Origin: Capra hircus | Taxonomy: Eukaryota > Chordata > Mammalia > Artiodactyla > Bovidae | Assembly: GCF_001704415.2 (NCBI RefSeq) | Contig: NC_030816.1 | Location: 81,842,713 to 81,906,712 of the forward strand | Direction: 5' to 3' | Length of the DNA: 64,000 nucleotides | Shown: in pieces, positions 22,117 to 34,054 of the stretch | Position numbering within the stretch: position 1 is the stretch's first letter | Layout of the letters: every line of letters starts with the position of its first letter | Position numbers and translations under genes: made by a program | Notes under the pieces: generated by a model | The model's input: the letters and a program-made list of their open reading frames with translations, nothing else | Databases searched by the model: none | What the model was told of the DNA's origin: nothing

Positions 22117-22205
22117 CATGTGGGATCTCCCTGGACCAGGAATGGAACCTGAGTCCCCCATCTGCCAGGTGGATCCTGAAATCCCTGGACCATGGGGAAG
22201 TCCCC
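22117..22205 (-). mobile_element. CHR-type tRNA SINE fragment
   Basis: CATGTGGGATCTCCCTGG through ACCATGGGGAAGTCCCC, the inverted 5' part of a CHR SINE, abutting the BovB copy. Confidence 0.7.
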
Positions 22206-24130
22206 CATCTGACACTTTTTTATAGAGGGGTGTCCAGCTGGGGTAAGCAGTCCCCTCCTTCCTGAGTGGTGTGTGAGATATTACCAACGGGAGATCTTCA
22301 CGGGAAGTGTGTGGGTTCCGCTTTCTGGCAGGGCCAAGCCCTGTGCCGGGTCTTATCCTTCTCTGAGGACACCCTGATGCCTAGAGCAGAGCGTGGCTGG
22401 GACTCAGGGCTCAGAAGGAAGCACTGGGGTCCTCAGTAGAGATGGCAGCGAGACCCCAGGCTCCTAAGGACATGCATCTCTATTGAGGCTGGTCAAACAG
22501 GTGACACACAGTGTCTTCCTGAAGCTTGCCTCGATTTTGAGTGGGGCGAGGTTCCTGAGGAAGTGTGCTGGGTGCCCCTCAGGGTGTATCCTCCTGTCCT
22601 CCACCTGCTTGTCCTGGGGGCCTGGGAGTGGCTCTGCCAAGGGGGCAGACAGACTGCTTTGCACTCGAGGTTGGGCACCAGGCACCTGGTGTGGGTCCAG
22701 TGGGGCCAGCAAAGCGCCCCACCCAGGAAGGCTGGATGCACCTGGTGGGTGCTGGGGATGTAGCGGTCTGTACTCAGGATATACGATTTGCTTATATCGC
22801 TTCTTCCTTTAGAAAATGAATCCAGCGGGAGGATTCACTCTGAGCATGTTAACTGTGGAGGGCGGGCAGGGCAGCTCTTTCTGGTTCTTGGGAGCAGTTC
22901 CAAAGTGCAGATGCAAAAGTCTGAACTTAATTTTAAGACTGGATTTCTGAGGGTATGGGACTCTCTCAGAGAGGTTTCTGTAATATCAGGGGAGCTGGTA
23001 CTTAATTCTGTTCCTGCGTCTCTGCCCACTTCCGCCCCGCCTCCTCCGCTCCCTGAGGCTGCGGGGGTGATGGGCCACCCCTCCCGCCTCCTGGATGCTG
23101 GGCTCTGCTCTCTGACCCTTGTGTATTTCAGGGAAACCATGTGCTCCCCGAGAACAGGGCAGCCTCTTCTGCCACTTCTGCTCTTTGACAAGGTCTGAGG
23201 TGATGGCCAGGGCAAAACAGATGGTGAGAAAGGAAGAGAGGTATTCTCTGTCCTCTAAGGCACTGTGAGGTCTCACGCAGCAGCTCTCTCTTTGCAGCCC
23301 TGGGCCACCAAATGCTCCGCTAGTAACGGGGTTGACATGGGAGGTGGAGGTGGGTTGGGAAGCTGGCAGGGTGTTCAGGGCTGATGCTCAGACCCATGGG
23401 AGACCTGGGATGGTCTGGTCACCCTGCAAGATCTAGGAAAAAGGCCAGGTTTGAGGTGAGCACCGCGTATAGCTTATCTCTGCTGGCTGGCTGCCTTTTG
23501 TGTTCTGCTTGTACTGACATTCCTGACAGGTGGTAGTAATCTCTACTCAGGAAAAGCAGACTCTTTTCCTTTCCTCACTTCTGACCCTGGAATGTTCGAG
23601 TGATAAGTCCTCCCGACCCCTCACCTGTTTTCCTTTCCTGCCTCTTGGTAAGAGAGAGGAGACCAGAATTTTAGCCCTGAGTCCTTAGGCTGTTCCTCCC
23701 CTGGGGGAATTTAGTGAATCCCCCAGGCCTCAGAATCCTCATCTGAAAACAAATGAATAGCCACCTCTCCTGCCTTCCCCCACTCTCAGATTCCTTGTGT
23801 CTTAAAAAAAAAAAAAAACCTTAAACACTGAGCATAAGCAAATAAGCAATGCCCCTACTTTACATACCTAGTTAAAATTATAAGCCACCCAGAAATTTGA
23901 ATCTTAGGAGAAATGACTTGGAAAGTAAAATCTAACATAACTGAGATATAAGATTCAACTAAACCTAGGAATCTGATGCTATACATTTTAAATTGGAGAC
24001 TTATCAATTAATTAAAATGCATGAGGTTGTCTCTCCTTGATTCTGGCCCTTTCCAATCAGCAAAAAAATGTTTTAAGTCATATCAGCTTAAGCTTAAATC
24101 AGGAATATAACAGTATTTATTAAAGTATTA
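22206..24130. other. Intron 1, unique
   Basis: No gene or young repeat recognised. A short A tract lies at 23804-23818. Confidence 0.45.
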
Positions 24131-24354
24131 TTGTTGTTGGTGTGTAGTCACTAAGTCATATCTAGCTCTTTTGCAGCCCCATGGACTGCAGCCCACCAGG
24201 CTCCTCTGTCCATGGGATTTTCCAGGCAAAAATACTGGAGTGGGTTGCCATTTCCTTCTCCAGGGCATCTTCCCAACCCAGGGATCAAACCCACATCACT
24301 TGCGTCTCCTGCATTGGCAAGTGGATTCTTTACTACTGAGCCTCCAGAGAAGCC
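24131..24354 (-). mobile_element. Bov-tA SINE
   Basis: Inverted full-length Bov-tA ending GAGCCTCCAGAGAAGCC. Imperfect flanking repeats (ATTAAAGTAT on the left, GTTAAAGTGT on the right) look like a target-site duplication. Confidence 0.9.
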
Positions 24355-24864
24355 GTTAAAGTGTCGTAAACTGTCAGTTCAGTAGCTCTTTTAGCAGATT
24401 CTTATTAATATCCACCGACATTCCCCCAAATCATACCTCTCATCATATTGTGTAGCTTTTTTTTAAAATGATCTAGGCTGGGGTAGGGTGAGTTCTGTGT
24501 CTGGGGATGTGTGGGCTTGCTTTATCTGTCTGTTCTTATTGCCTGCATGTTGCATGGACTTAGCTTCATCATCAGTCTTATCGGTGGCTGATAAATGCAT
24601 GTCAGAAAAACTGTTTAAGCAGAGACAGTCCTCTGCTGCTCCTGCCTCCCAACCAAGCAGAGCTGAGGTCAGGCAGAGCCAGCTGGCCCCTGCTGGTGGA
24701 GAGGGGTGGGGGTGGGGAGAGCGTCAGGGGCAGCAGCGTTGTCCCTGATACTCGCCTCGTGGCCTGTTCCAGCAAGAACTTGTTTGCTCCTATTTACATA
24801 GTGTGGATAGAGAAAGGAATATTGAAAAATGAGGGCTGGAAATAACTTGCTGCCCACCCAGGCC
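24355..24864. other. Intron 1, unique
   Basis: No element recognised. It contains a G-rich run GGGGTGGGGGTGGGG at 24703-24717. Confidence 0.45.
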
Positions 24865-25067
24865 TGTGCTTAGTTGCTCAGTCGTGTCTGACTCTTTGCC
24901 ACCTCATGGACTGTAGCCCACCAGGCTCCTCTGTCTGTGGGATTCTCTGGGAAAGAATACTGGAGTAGGTTGCCATGCCCTCTTCCAGGGGATCGTCCCA
25001 ACTCAGGGATCCAACCCAGGTCTCCCACATTGCAGGTGGATTCTTTACTGTTTGAGCCACCAGAGAG
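24865..25067 (-). mobile_element. Bov-tA SINE
   Basis: Inverted Bov-tA (GTCGTGTCTGACTCTTTGCC through GAGCCACCAGAGAG). CCAGGCC flanks it at 24858-24864 and 25068-25074. Confidence 0.9.
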
Positions 25068-25140
25068 CCAGGCCCTTATAACAGTGTCCAAGTGCCTAGT
25101 GGCACTTGCTTCTTTTTTCCCTGGGACCACTGGAAGGAGT

Positions 25141-25400
25141 GGAGAAGAAAAGGGCAACCCACTCCAGTATTCTTGCTTGGAGAATCCTGTGGACAGAGGA
25201 GCCTGGTGGGCTGCTTGCTGTCTGTAGGGTCGCCCAGAGGCAGACATGACTGAAGTGACTTAGCATGCATGCATGCACTGGAGAAGGAAATGGCAACCCA
25301 CCCCAGTGTTCTTGCCTGGAGAATCCCAGGGACAGAGGAACCTGGTGGACTGCTGTCTATGGGGTCAGACAGAGTCAGACACGACTGAAGCGACTTGGCA
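25141..25400 (+). mobile_element. Bov-A2 SINE (dimeric)
   Basis: Two Bov-A monomers joined by a GCATGCATGCATGCAC linker instead of the usual CTTTCACTTT linker. It ends at GACTTGGCAACAGG. Confidence 0.88.
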
Positions 25401-25412
25401 ACAGGACTAGAA

Positions 25413-25573
25413 GGAGAGGAGCCTCTGGGCCAGGGAGGAGGAGCCTGTGGATGAGGGAGGAGGAGCCTGTGGACTGGGAGGGGAGGAGCCTGTGGGCCGG
25501 GGGGAGGAGCCTGTGGACCAGGAGGGGAGGAGCCTGTGGACCAGGTGGGAGGAGCCTGTGGATCAGGAGAGGA
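25413..25573 (+). repeat. Minisatellite, about 7 copies of a 22-25-bp GGAGGAGCCTGTGGACCAG unit
   Basis: Seven imperfect tandem copies share GAGGAGCCT(G/C)TGG, with variation in the second half (ACCAGGAGGG, ATGAGGGAG, GCCGGGGG). It begins 12 bp after a Bov-A2 element. Confidence 0.9.
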
Positions 25574-26829
25574 TGTGCTGGTAGACCAGGGCAAAGAGCT
25601 GCAGCCAGATCACATCTGTGTGGGTAACACAAGAGGGCCAGCAGTAGAGCTGCAAGAATAGAATTCCACGTTGAAGTCGTATGTCTCTGGAGTGGACCAA
25701 CAGAATCTTACACTTCCCATTTTTAAGGGCTAATTCCCTCTCTCTCCAGACACATGGTGTTTGGGGTAAAGACTGAGAGAGTTCATCTGGTATAAATTAA
25801 TTTTAACGAGGAGTAACAAAACTATTGCAATTATTTCTCTAAGTTTTACTTGTTTGTTGACAGGGGAAGAGGTATGATGTCCCATTAGGGTGTTAAAAAT
25901 ATTGACATCTGCAAAGACCTCAGGAGTCTAGGATGGAACCACAGGGCAAGGTCCAGGACTCTGTGTCAGGTTCTGGGGTGAGATGGGGGGATGGGAAGAG
26001 TGGTGAGGAGGGCTGAACTGTTTTCTCCCAAGCCCCCCTGCTTTCCAAGCTGTGACTATGGGTCTGAATCTGTCCATAATGGGTGCTTTTTTTCTAATTC
26101 ACAAAAAGGCACCGTATGGCCTCAAGACTTCCCTGGAGAATGTGGACAGCTCATGGCCCTTTTTAGCTTGTGTGGTCATGATAAAATTTTAATCCAACCA
26201 CGGAACTGGTCGTTGTAGCCTGCCTTTACAACACAGAGACAAGACCTATCTATGAAATGAGAGATGATAATGACGTACCATTACCCACGGATGGCGCCAC
26301 ACTTCAGGGGTTTCCAGGTGTGTGTCTGACTTCAGTAGCACCTTCCTCCTTTTGGTTTCTGGGTCAACTGGCTGTTAGAAAACTTAGGCTACTGAGAGCT
26401 TATTAGAATTTTGTCTTGCAGGAGAAAACAGACCCAGAATGAAGACTGGAGGAATGATCCTGTAAAGAAAGTTCATGAGCTTTAGAGGGTGGGCCTGTGA
26501 CTTCAGTTTGGTTCCTGCCTTGCTCCTGGGTCTTGCAGGAGAGCCGTCATATCTGTAGTTCTGTCTTCTCCCGTCCTGAATGCTCTCAGGGTCTTTGGGT
26601 GCAGATGCTAAGAGTGTCCACTTATGAAATCTAGGAGCCAGACCCCGGTGTCTCTGAGAGCATTGACATGATATCTGGCACTTGCTTGGCAACACTCTGG
26701 GAGGACGGATGGACGGACTCATGTGTACATGCACAGTGGGGATGGGAGAACAGGTGAAATAAGATTGGGAAAATGTTGATGTCTGTTTGAGCTAGGTGAT
26801 AGGTATGTGATAGTTCATTAGACAGTGAA
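25574..26829. other. Intron 1, unclassified
   Basis: No gene or clear repeat. Mixed composition. Confidence 0.4.
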
Positions 26830-27234
26830 TTAATAAAGTGGCTGCTTTTCAAGCTCAAGATGAAAATCTAAAGTTTTCCCATATACCATCATTAGTCAGT
26901 TAGAGTGTGCAATAGGAAAAACAGGTTCCACACCCAGTAACAACAGTTTCTGGGAATAAACATAAATGTAAAGCTATAAAACTTTATAGACGCACTGAGT
27001 AAGTGAAAAGGTACAGCATATTCTTGGGCAAGGAACATCAACGTTATGAAAAGTTTGTTCTCAATAAATCTGTAAATACAAGTACCTATGAGTAAAATCC
27101 AGTCAACAGGAGTTTGATGTAAAGCTTACAGGCTGATTTTAAAGTATCTGGGACTCTCCCCCTCTCCCCACTTAATCTTGTGCTTACCTTAATCTTCCCA
27201 TTTTGAGTAATGGCAGCACCCACCCCCCCACCTT

Positions 27235-27427
27235 GGGCTTCCCATTGGTAAAGAGTCTTGCCAGTGGCAGAGATGCGGGAGACACAGGTTCGATCTCTGG
27301 GTCGGGAAGATACCCTGAAACAGGAAATGGCAACCCACTCCAGTATTCTTGCCTGGGAAAACCCATGAACAGAGGAGCCTGGCGGGCTGTGGTCCTTGGC
27401 TTTGCCAAGAGTTGGGCACGACTGAGC
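27235..27427 (+). mobile_element. Bov-tA SINE
   Basis: GGGCTTCCCATTGG head, B box GGTTCGATCTC, then the Bov-A body ending GTTGGGCACGACTGAGC. Confidence 0.9.
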
Positions 27428-27489
27428 ACCCCACCCTGCAGGTGTGGGCGTAATAACTCCAGACAGAACCGGTGAGTCCTCCAGATCCT

Positions 27490-28045
27490 GCTCGCTTCTT
27501 CAGTTCCATCCAGTCCACCGGTGCATTGAGACCCACTTTCCCTCTAGAATAGATCTGAATCCACCAGGTCCCCTGTTGCAGCTGCAGCCCTGCTGGTCCA
27601 GCCACTGCCTCCCCTCGCTTGGACCACACGCCACCTCCTAACTGGCCTCCTGGCTGCCACGCCCGGGCCATCCCGTCACCCCACACTGACCCTGGCTGAG
27701 CCTGCACGGCCTGCGTCCTGTGCCCCAGCTCTTTTTTCCAGCCTCATCTCCCACTGCGTCCTGGGCTCAGTCCTCTATAGCGACCCTGAGTGATTCCTTC
27801 CTCATTATCCCTGCTCACACTATGCGATCTGCCTGGCCGCCTTGTCCTCATCCAAGCCCAACTCAGTGACAGTGAGACATTCCCAACCACCCCAGCCAGA
27901 CTAGCCCACGGCCCCCACGCCCCAGCTGTCTCTGTTCCAACACCTGTTTTCTTGTCCCTGTAGCACGTGTCGCCAAAATCACCTTATGTGTTTGCTTGTG
28001 CCGTCTGCTGGGTCTTGAGAATGCCAGCTCCTTGGGAGCAGGATG
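27490..28045 (-). mobile_element. L2 LINE fossil, antisense
   Basis: Pyrimidine-rich. Recognisable complements of the L2 3' region include CCTCCTAACTGGCCTCCTGG and the terminal GAGAATGCCAGCTCCTTGGGAGCAGG. Confidence 0.6.
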
Positions 28046-28049
28046 TTGG

Positions 28050-28473
28050 AGGTTGTGTTGTGTGTCCCCCCAAAAAGATATGTTGATGTCACCTTACTTG
28101 GGAGTCTAGTCCTTGTCACCAGAATTAAGGTGCAGATGGAGATGAGGTCTTCCTGGAGTCGGTGGGCCCTTAATCTGGTGGGACCAGGTGTCCTTGTAAG
28201 AACACCGAGGGGAGGAGGTCATGTGAAGACACGGACACAGAGGGGTGTTGGCCAGGCGAAGACAGAGGCAGAGGCGAGAGCGATGCTGCCAGCAGCCAGG
28301 GAACACCCTGGGCTCCCAGAAGCGGGAAGAGGCAGGAAGGACCCGCCCTAGAGCCCCCAGATGGAGCCCGGCCCTGCCAGCTCCTGGATTTTGCTGTTGT
28401 TTAATCACCTGTGGTTGTTTCAATCCCCCAGCTTGTAGTACTTTGTTTGGCAATCCCAGGAAACTAGTAAGAG
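28050..28473 (+). mobile_element. MLT1-type MaLR LTR
   Basis: Runs through the family landmarks GTGTCCCCCCAAAAAGATATG, TGGTGGGACCAGGTGTCCTTG and TAAGAACACCGAGGGG, then the end (TTGCTGTTGTTTAATCACC, GTAGTACTTTGTTTGGC). Old, with no internal sequence. Confidence 0.75.
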
Positions 28474-28970
28474 GAGCGTTGTCTTCTCAACACTGTCTGA
28501 TGTGCGGAGAGACTCAGAAACACTGCTGAATGATGAAGAAATGGCCAAAATAGTCAAGGAGATTTTGAAAAAGATCAGGACAGACTTGATCTACCAGATA
28601 GTAAATCATACTGTAAAGTCATAACAATGATACGGCACAAGTCAATAGGCTAGAGGAGAGGGCTCGGAACAGACTCATGTAAATAGAGTAATTTAGTTTC
28701 TTATTAAGATGACAAGTTTAAATCAGCTGGGAAAAGCTGGCTACTCAGTAAATGGTGTTTGTGCAACTTGGCACTTCCTTCGTTCAGTGAATATTTAAGA
28801 GCAGGTCCTCCATGGCCCTCTGGTCAGAGAAGAGAAGGCCTGGCTCTCCTCTGGGGACTGAGTGGTCTCTGCAGCCGTTCATTGCAGTTGACTGTTCACA
28901 TGGATGTCCGCTGCTCACTAGCTTCTCTCCAGCTTAAAGCCTTGTGCCCGCAGGAGCTAGTGAAAGTGTT

Positions 28971-29148
28971 AATTGCTCAATTGTGTCCAACTCTTTGCAA
29001 CCCTGTGGACTGTAGCCCACCAGGCTCCTCTGTCCATTGGATTCTCCAGGCAAGAATACTGAAGTGGGGAGCCTTTCCCTCCTCCAGGGAATCTTCCCCA
29101 CCCAGGGATGGAACCCACATTGCCTGCATTGCAGGCAGATTCTTTATA
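28971..29148 (-). mobile_element. Bov-tA SINE, head truncated
   Basis: GAAAGTGTTAATTGCTCAATTG tail, Bov-A body, and a partial inverted head ending at GCAGGCAGATTCTTTAT. Confidence 0.88.
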
Positions 29149-29726
29149 AAAAGGCTAGGATCCTTTATAAAACCCCCATAGTTCTGTATTCCTGGGTTCA
29201 CAAAGAGGCATGCCTAGTTATAAGGGTTGTCGCACTTAAGGAAGCCCCAGGCCTGGTGTCCCCATCAGGGCTTCGTCATCCATGAAGTTCATTTTGGGCC
29301 ATAAGCTGTGTTATCTAGTGACATGGGGGATGTTTTACCTTTAAGGACTTTCAGGGAACCAGAGCTAGAGAGTTTGGAAAAGGTTTTGTTAAGCCCATGT
29401 GGACATGAATTAAGTTAGAGCCCTACATTAAATCATATATAAATTCCAGAGGTACTTAAGTGTTAACTGTAAAGAAATCTCACTTTTAAAGCATTAGAAG
29501 AAAATATAGGAGAAACTTTCACAGTGTGATGGTATGAAAAGCCTTTCTAAGCAAAGCATAAGACTCAAAAGTCATAAAGGAAAAGTAACTTAAGTGATTT
29601 AAGAACTATTTTTTATTGACATATAACATATAGAGAAAAATGAACAAATTCTGAGTGGACAGCTTCATGAATTTTCATGAAATGAACTTGCCATATAACC
29701 AGCGTGAAGTCTGGAAACAGGATTGG

Positions 29727-29921
29727 AGGCACCTAGCTCAGCTGGTAAAGCATCCGCCCGCAATGCGGGAGACCTGGGTTCGATCCCTGGGTTGGGAAGA
29801 TCCCCTGGAGAAGGGAAAGGCTCCCCATGCCAGTATTCTGGCCTGGAGAATCCCATGGACTGTATAGTTCACCAGGTGACAAAGAGTCAGACATGACTGA
29901 GTGACTTTCACTTTCACTTTC
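29727..29921 (+). mobile_element. Bov-tA SINE with well-kept tRNA-like promoter
   Basis: The head has an A box (TAGCTCAGCTGG) and a B box (GGTTCGATCCC) close to functional tRNA promoter boxes, then the Bov-A body and a CTTTCACTTTCACTTTCG tail. It is not a tRNA gene: the acceptor stem does not close. Confidence 0.9.
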
Positions 29922-30165
29922 GCACCCCTGGCTCCTCCTGTGTCAGACTGAGAGATTTGATTACATAAAAATTTAAAGCTCTGGGATATCAAAAGACACC
30001 ATAAATATAGTTAAAAGCAAGCAGGAAACTGGAATGAAACTCTGTACAGCCTTCTGCAACATACGCAGGGATGAGAGATTGATGGCCTTTGTACACTATA
30101 AAAGCATGCCTATAGATCACAAAGAAGGATCAGTCATCCAACAGAAATAGTGGCTGAAGCCATAC

Positions 30166-31390
30166 ATTCTTGAGAAAAAGTCCAAATGGCCTGAGCAGTG
30201 GAGCCTCATTGTCATTCTTGTTATGTCTCATGAGCAGCTCTCCAGATCAGCCCCGTGGGCTCCCAGACAAGCCCAGATCCGACTTGTCTCCGAGGGACAC
30301 ACCTGCTCAGCTGAGCTCCCGCCCATCAGGGCAGGGCTCAGGTGCTGTGGCCAGGTCAGGCATGGCAGGAAGTAGGATGGGGCCACCATGGCCAGAGGTT
30401 GGGGCTGGCGGGAGGTGTGGCATCCGTCGGAAAAATACAGAGTTGGGGAGGGCAAAACAGACCCCCCTGGAAGGCGGGGTAGGGAGGGGTAGGGGTCGGG
30501 GTGCGGGCACAGGCTTTAGAGGCATTCTGTAAAGTCAGGCTTCCCCAGAGGGGAAACACTCACGAAAGGATTTCCTGGGCAGATGGCCGGGGTGGAACCT
30601 CTGGACAGGGTGCCCCCAACCTGGGAGACACCCAGCACGAGGTAGCGTTGGAAAGGTGGCCAGGCCCCGCAGTAAACCCTCCTGCCCAGCCAGCCCGGTC
30701 CGCCCGAGACACCTTTGACCTTTAGTTCTCAGAGCACACACTGACACCTGACGGTGACCAGTATCCTTGGTGTGTCCTTGGGGGATCCCTGCTGTGAAGA
30801 CGTGCAGATTCTAAGGTCAGGGTCTGAGCCAGCCACGGGCTTCTCTGTTCCAGACTGGATTCCAGGTAAGGAATCCAGGTAAGGAAAGCCTTTGGCTGGA
30901 GGAGACAATTTCCAGTCAATGAAACAGTGCTATCTAGGTTCATTTGAGGAGGTTTCTTCTGCCTTTTTGTAACAAAAAAATGTGTGACTTTCCCCCCACC
31001 CCAGCCCCGATTTTGGGTGGGGTCTCTGTGACTAGGCAGGTGTGTTTAGCTAAGAGACTTAAATGGAGAAAGAGGCCAAACCTGTCACAAGCCACGCCCC
31101 CAGATAGGACCTATGTGTGGGATTTAAGTAGAGAAGTGATATTAACGTGTCTGCTCTGAGATGCACTTTCATCATCTCCCCTGGACCTGTGTGCTCCCAA
31201 GTTTGTCACAGAGGTCCCTAAAGAGTGTGGATGCAAAGCTGTAACAGTCTGTGAGCATCAAACTGCTCTGGTTAGATCCCTAATGAATCTGATCAAACAA
31301 AAAATTGTAAAAATCAGAGAAGCCTAGGAAATGAATAGTGGGGCTGTTGTCTGGATTCTGGATTAAAATACAGAGGAGGAATCGAACTGG
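30166..31390. other. Intron 1, unclassified, with a G-quadruplex tract
   Basis: No gene or repeat recognised apart from the G-run tract at 30476-30507. Confidence 0.45.
30476..30507 (+). other. Potential G-quadruplex tract
   Basis: Six G runs of 3-4 bases (GGGG, GGG, GGGG, GGGG, GGGG, GGG) separated by loops of 1-3 bases, well above the usual four-run rule. Confidence 0.8.
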
Positions 31391-32431
31391 GGGAGCTTGA
31401 CCCACTGGCGCACCAGCCTCATGGAACTGTGCCCCCTCCTCACCTGCTCATACCCCGCTCCCAAACCTGGCAGCCTTGCTGGGGGTGGGATGGGCATGGT
31501 GTTTCTCATTGCTGCTCCCCCCGGGGCCCCTCACCCTCCCAAGAAGGCCGCCTGCCTCCCGGCCTTGCTCACATTCATGGCAGGCTGGGATTCTGCTGCT
31601 TCTCCTGCCCTCATCCTAGGCGAGGTCGTGCCCGTGAGTCCTGCCGCCCTCGCCTCGTCACTCCCAAGTCTTTCCTCCCATCTCCTTCACACCCCAGACC
31701 TGCTCATCACCGGTCATCACACGCCCCGGGAGTCTAGCTCCAGGCATGCACTCTGATGCTTTCTGCCCTCCTGCCTGCTCAGGACCTCTGCTCAGACCTT
31801 GAGTCTCTGGTCCCCAAGCCTTCCCCCTACCTTCCCTGCCCTCCCATCCTGTCTTCCCTTCTTATCCAACCGTGCCGATCGTCCCCCTCTTGAACACACT
31901 CTCCACTCTTCTAACGGTTCTGTCTCCTCATTCTGGCCAGGCACAGTCCCTAGCCCCGAGCTAGTCCTCTCCCCTGACTCCACACATGCTCTCATGTTGC
32001 TGGACGCTTCTGGAGAAAACCCTGAGCGCATGATTGGTCTGTCACAACTTCCTAAGTGTTTCTGGTGCTGTTCGGTAGTCTGGGTGCATCTGTCTGCTCA
32101 GATTTCCCTCCCGCTCCCCCAGGTGGCTATTTCTTATCTTCTCAAGCCTTCTACACCTTGGCCCTCTCAGCTCATGATTTCACTCCCTGTGTCACCGAGA
32201 GAATAAAATAGTTAAAAAGAGAACTTTGACAAGCTCTGGCGTGTCCTCTGCCTGCCCCGTGCGGCTGGCACCGCCTCCCTCTGTGTGGGTGCGTTGCCCT
32301 CCCAGCTCCTGCACCTCTTTCTTCTCATTGGCCCTGTCCTCTCTCACCTGGGAAGACTCCGTCCCCAGTTTCCCCTTCCTTCCTAGCTGGGTGATTTCCA
32401 CTGTTACACCAACAGGTGATGTGTCTCATTT
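31391..32431. other. Pyrimidine-rich intronic sequence, probably an old decayed repeat
   Basis: C/T-rich throughout, in the style of antisense L2-type fossils, but I cannot align it with confidence. It continues after the BovB insertion, at 33237-33600. The open frames are by-products of base composition. Confidence 0.35.
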
Positions 32432-33236
32432 TTGTTGTTCAGTCACCAAGTCGTGTCTGACTCTTTGGGACCCCATGGACAGTAGCACACCAGGCTTCCC
32501 TGTCCTTCACCATCTCCCAGAGTTTGCTCAAACTCTTGTCCATTGAGTCGGTGATGCCATCCAACCATCTCATCCTCTGTCTCCCTCTTCTCCTCCTACC
32601 TTCAATCTTTCCAGCATCTGGGTCTTTTCCAATGAGTCGGCTCTTCACATCAGGTGGCCAAAGGATTGGAGCTTCAGCTTCAGCATCAGTCCTTCCAATG
32701 AACATTCAGGACTGATCTCCTTTAGGATTGACTGGTTTGATCTCCTTGCAGTCCAAGGGACTCTCAAGAGTCTTCTCCGACACCACAGTTCAAAAGCATT
32801 AATTCTTCGATGCTTGGCCTTCTTTATGGTCCAACTCTCACATCCATACATGACTATGGGAAAAACCATAGCTTTGACTCTCCAGACCTTTGTTGGCAAA
32901 GTGATGTTTCTGCTTTTTAATATGTTGTCTAGGTTGGTCATAGCTTTTCTTCCAAGGAGCAAGTGTCTTTTAATTTCATGGCTGCAGTTACCATCTGCAG
33001 TGATTTTGGAGCCCAAGAAAATAAAATCTGTCACTATTTCCATTGTTTCCCCATCTATTTGCTATGAAGTGGTGGGATCGCATACCATGATCTTCGTTTT
33101 TTGAATGTGGAGTTTTAAGCCAGCTTTTTCACTCTCCTCTTTCACCTTCATCTAGAGGCTCTTTAGTCCCTCTTCGCTTTCTGTGATTCGAGTGGTATCA
33201 TCTGCATACCTGAGGTTGTTGATATTTCTCCCAGTG
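32432..33236 (-). mobile_element. BovB LINE 3' part, antisense (about 800 bp)
   Basis: The longest of the antisense BovB 3' fragments. The minus strand shows F-L-G-S-K-I-T-A-D-G-N-C and Y-G-C-E-S-W blocks. The right end reaches the region following the reverse transcriptase, near GGTATCATCTGCATACCTGAGG. Confidence 0.93.
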
Positions 33237-33660
33237 ACCTCATGTTTAGAAACACCTTGTCTCCACAGCACCCCCATCTCCTTGCTCCACCCCATCCTCC
33301 TGTGAAGGGTCTGTCCTTATATGCTGTCTCTGCTCTCTCCTTCTGTTTCCTAGTCAGGCTTAGGGGTGTACCACTCCTCTGAAGCCTTTCCACGGAGTCC
33401 CCGGAGATTGCCAGCTTGCCGGATGGATCCCTTGCAGGTCTGTCCTCCGCCCCGTAGCATCACCCAGGGATTACACCTCCTTCCTGAAAGATGCTTCTCC
33501 TCCTGGTTCTATTCCTGCCTCACCACTGCTCCCCCAGTGCCTGGGCCAGCGCTTGCACAGCAGACATCTAGCATCCTTGTTGAGTGATGGGGTTGACATG
33601 CAAAAAGGTGTTTTCTTTCCCCCTCTCTCTGGCTCCCTTCCTGCCCCTCACGTTGTGTTG

Positions 33661-33866
33661 TGCTCATTCGCTCAGTTGTGTCCAATTCTTTGTGGCCCCA
33701 TGGACTGTAGCCGACCAGGCCTCTCTGTCCGTGGCATTTTCCAGGCAAGAATACTGCAGTGAGGTGCCATTTCCTCTTCCAGGGCATCTTCCCAACCCAG
33801 TGATCACACCCGCGTCTCCTGCATTGGCAGGTGGGTTCTTTATCACTGGTGCCACCTGGGAAGCCC
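33661..33866 (-). mobile_element. Bov-tA SINE
   Basis: Full inverted Bov-tA ending GCCACCTGGGAAGCCCC. GTTGTGTT repeats on both sides (33652-33659 and 33870-33877) look like a target-site duplication. Confidence 0.9.
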
Positions 33867-33899
33867 CATGTTGTGTTAGACAATATACATGGATCTCCA

Positions 33900-34054
33900 G
33901 TGCAGGAGACCTGGGTTCGATCCCCTGGGTTGGGAAGATCCCCTGGAGGAGGAAATGGCAACCCACTCCAGTATTCTTGCCTGGAGAATCCCATGGACAG
34001 AGGAGCCTGGCGGGCTCCAGTCTGTGGATTCTTCTTAGCCACTAAACAACAATA
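33900..34054 (+). mobile_element. Bov-tA SINE, head and tail altered
   Basis: Lacks the first part of the tRNA-like head, starting at TGCAGGAGACCTGGGTTCG. The 3' end is divergent (TTCTTCTTAGCCACTAAAC replaces the usual GAGTCGGACACGACTGAG). Confidence 0.85.

Larger units (their letters stand above)
26830..30165 (+). mobile_element. Old L1 LINE ORF2 fragments, collinear, split by later elements
   Basis: Blocks at about 26830-27160, 28540-28790, 29395-29610 and 29940-30165 resemble successive pieces of L1 ORF2 on the + strand. Examples are GCTTACAGGCTGATTTTAAAG, GACTTGATCTACCAGATAG followed by CATACTGTAAAG, TTAGAAGAAAATATAGGAG, and a final block with GGATATCAAAAGACACC. They are in the expected order, which suggests one old L1 split by SINEs and other inserts. 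Divergence is high and all frames are broken. Confidence 0.6.

Noticed and set aside
25413..25573. CRISPR-like array of repeats
   Set aside because: Repeats are directly tandem and imperfect without unique spacers, and the genome is mammalian. It is a minisatellite.
29727..29800. Possible tRNA gene with good A and B boxes
   Set aside because: It is the tRNA-like head of a Bov-tA SINE followed by the Bov-A body. The cloverleaf ends do not pair.
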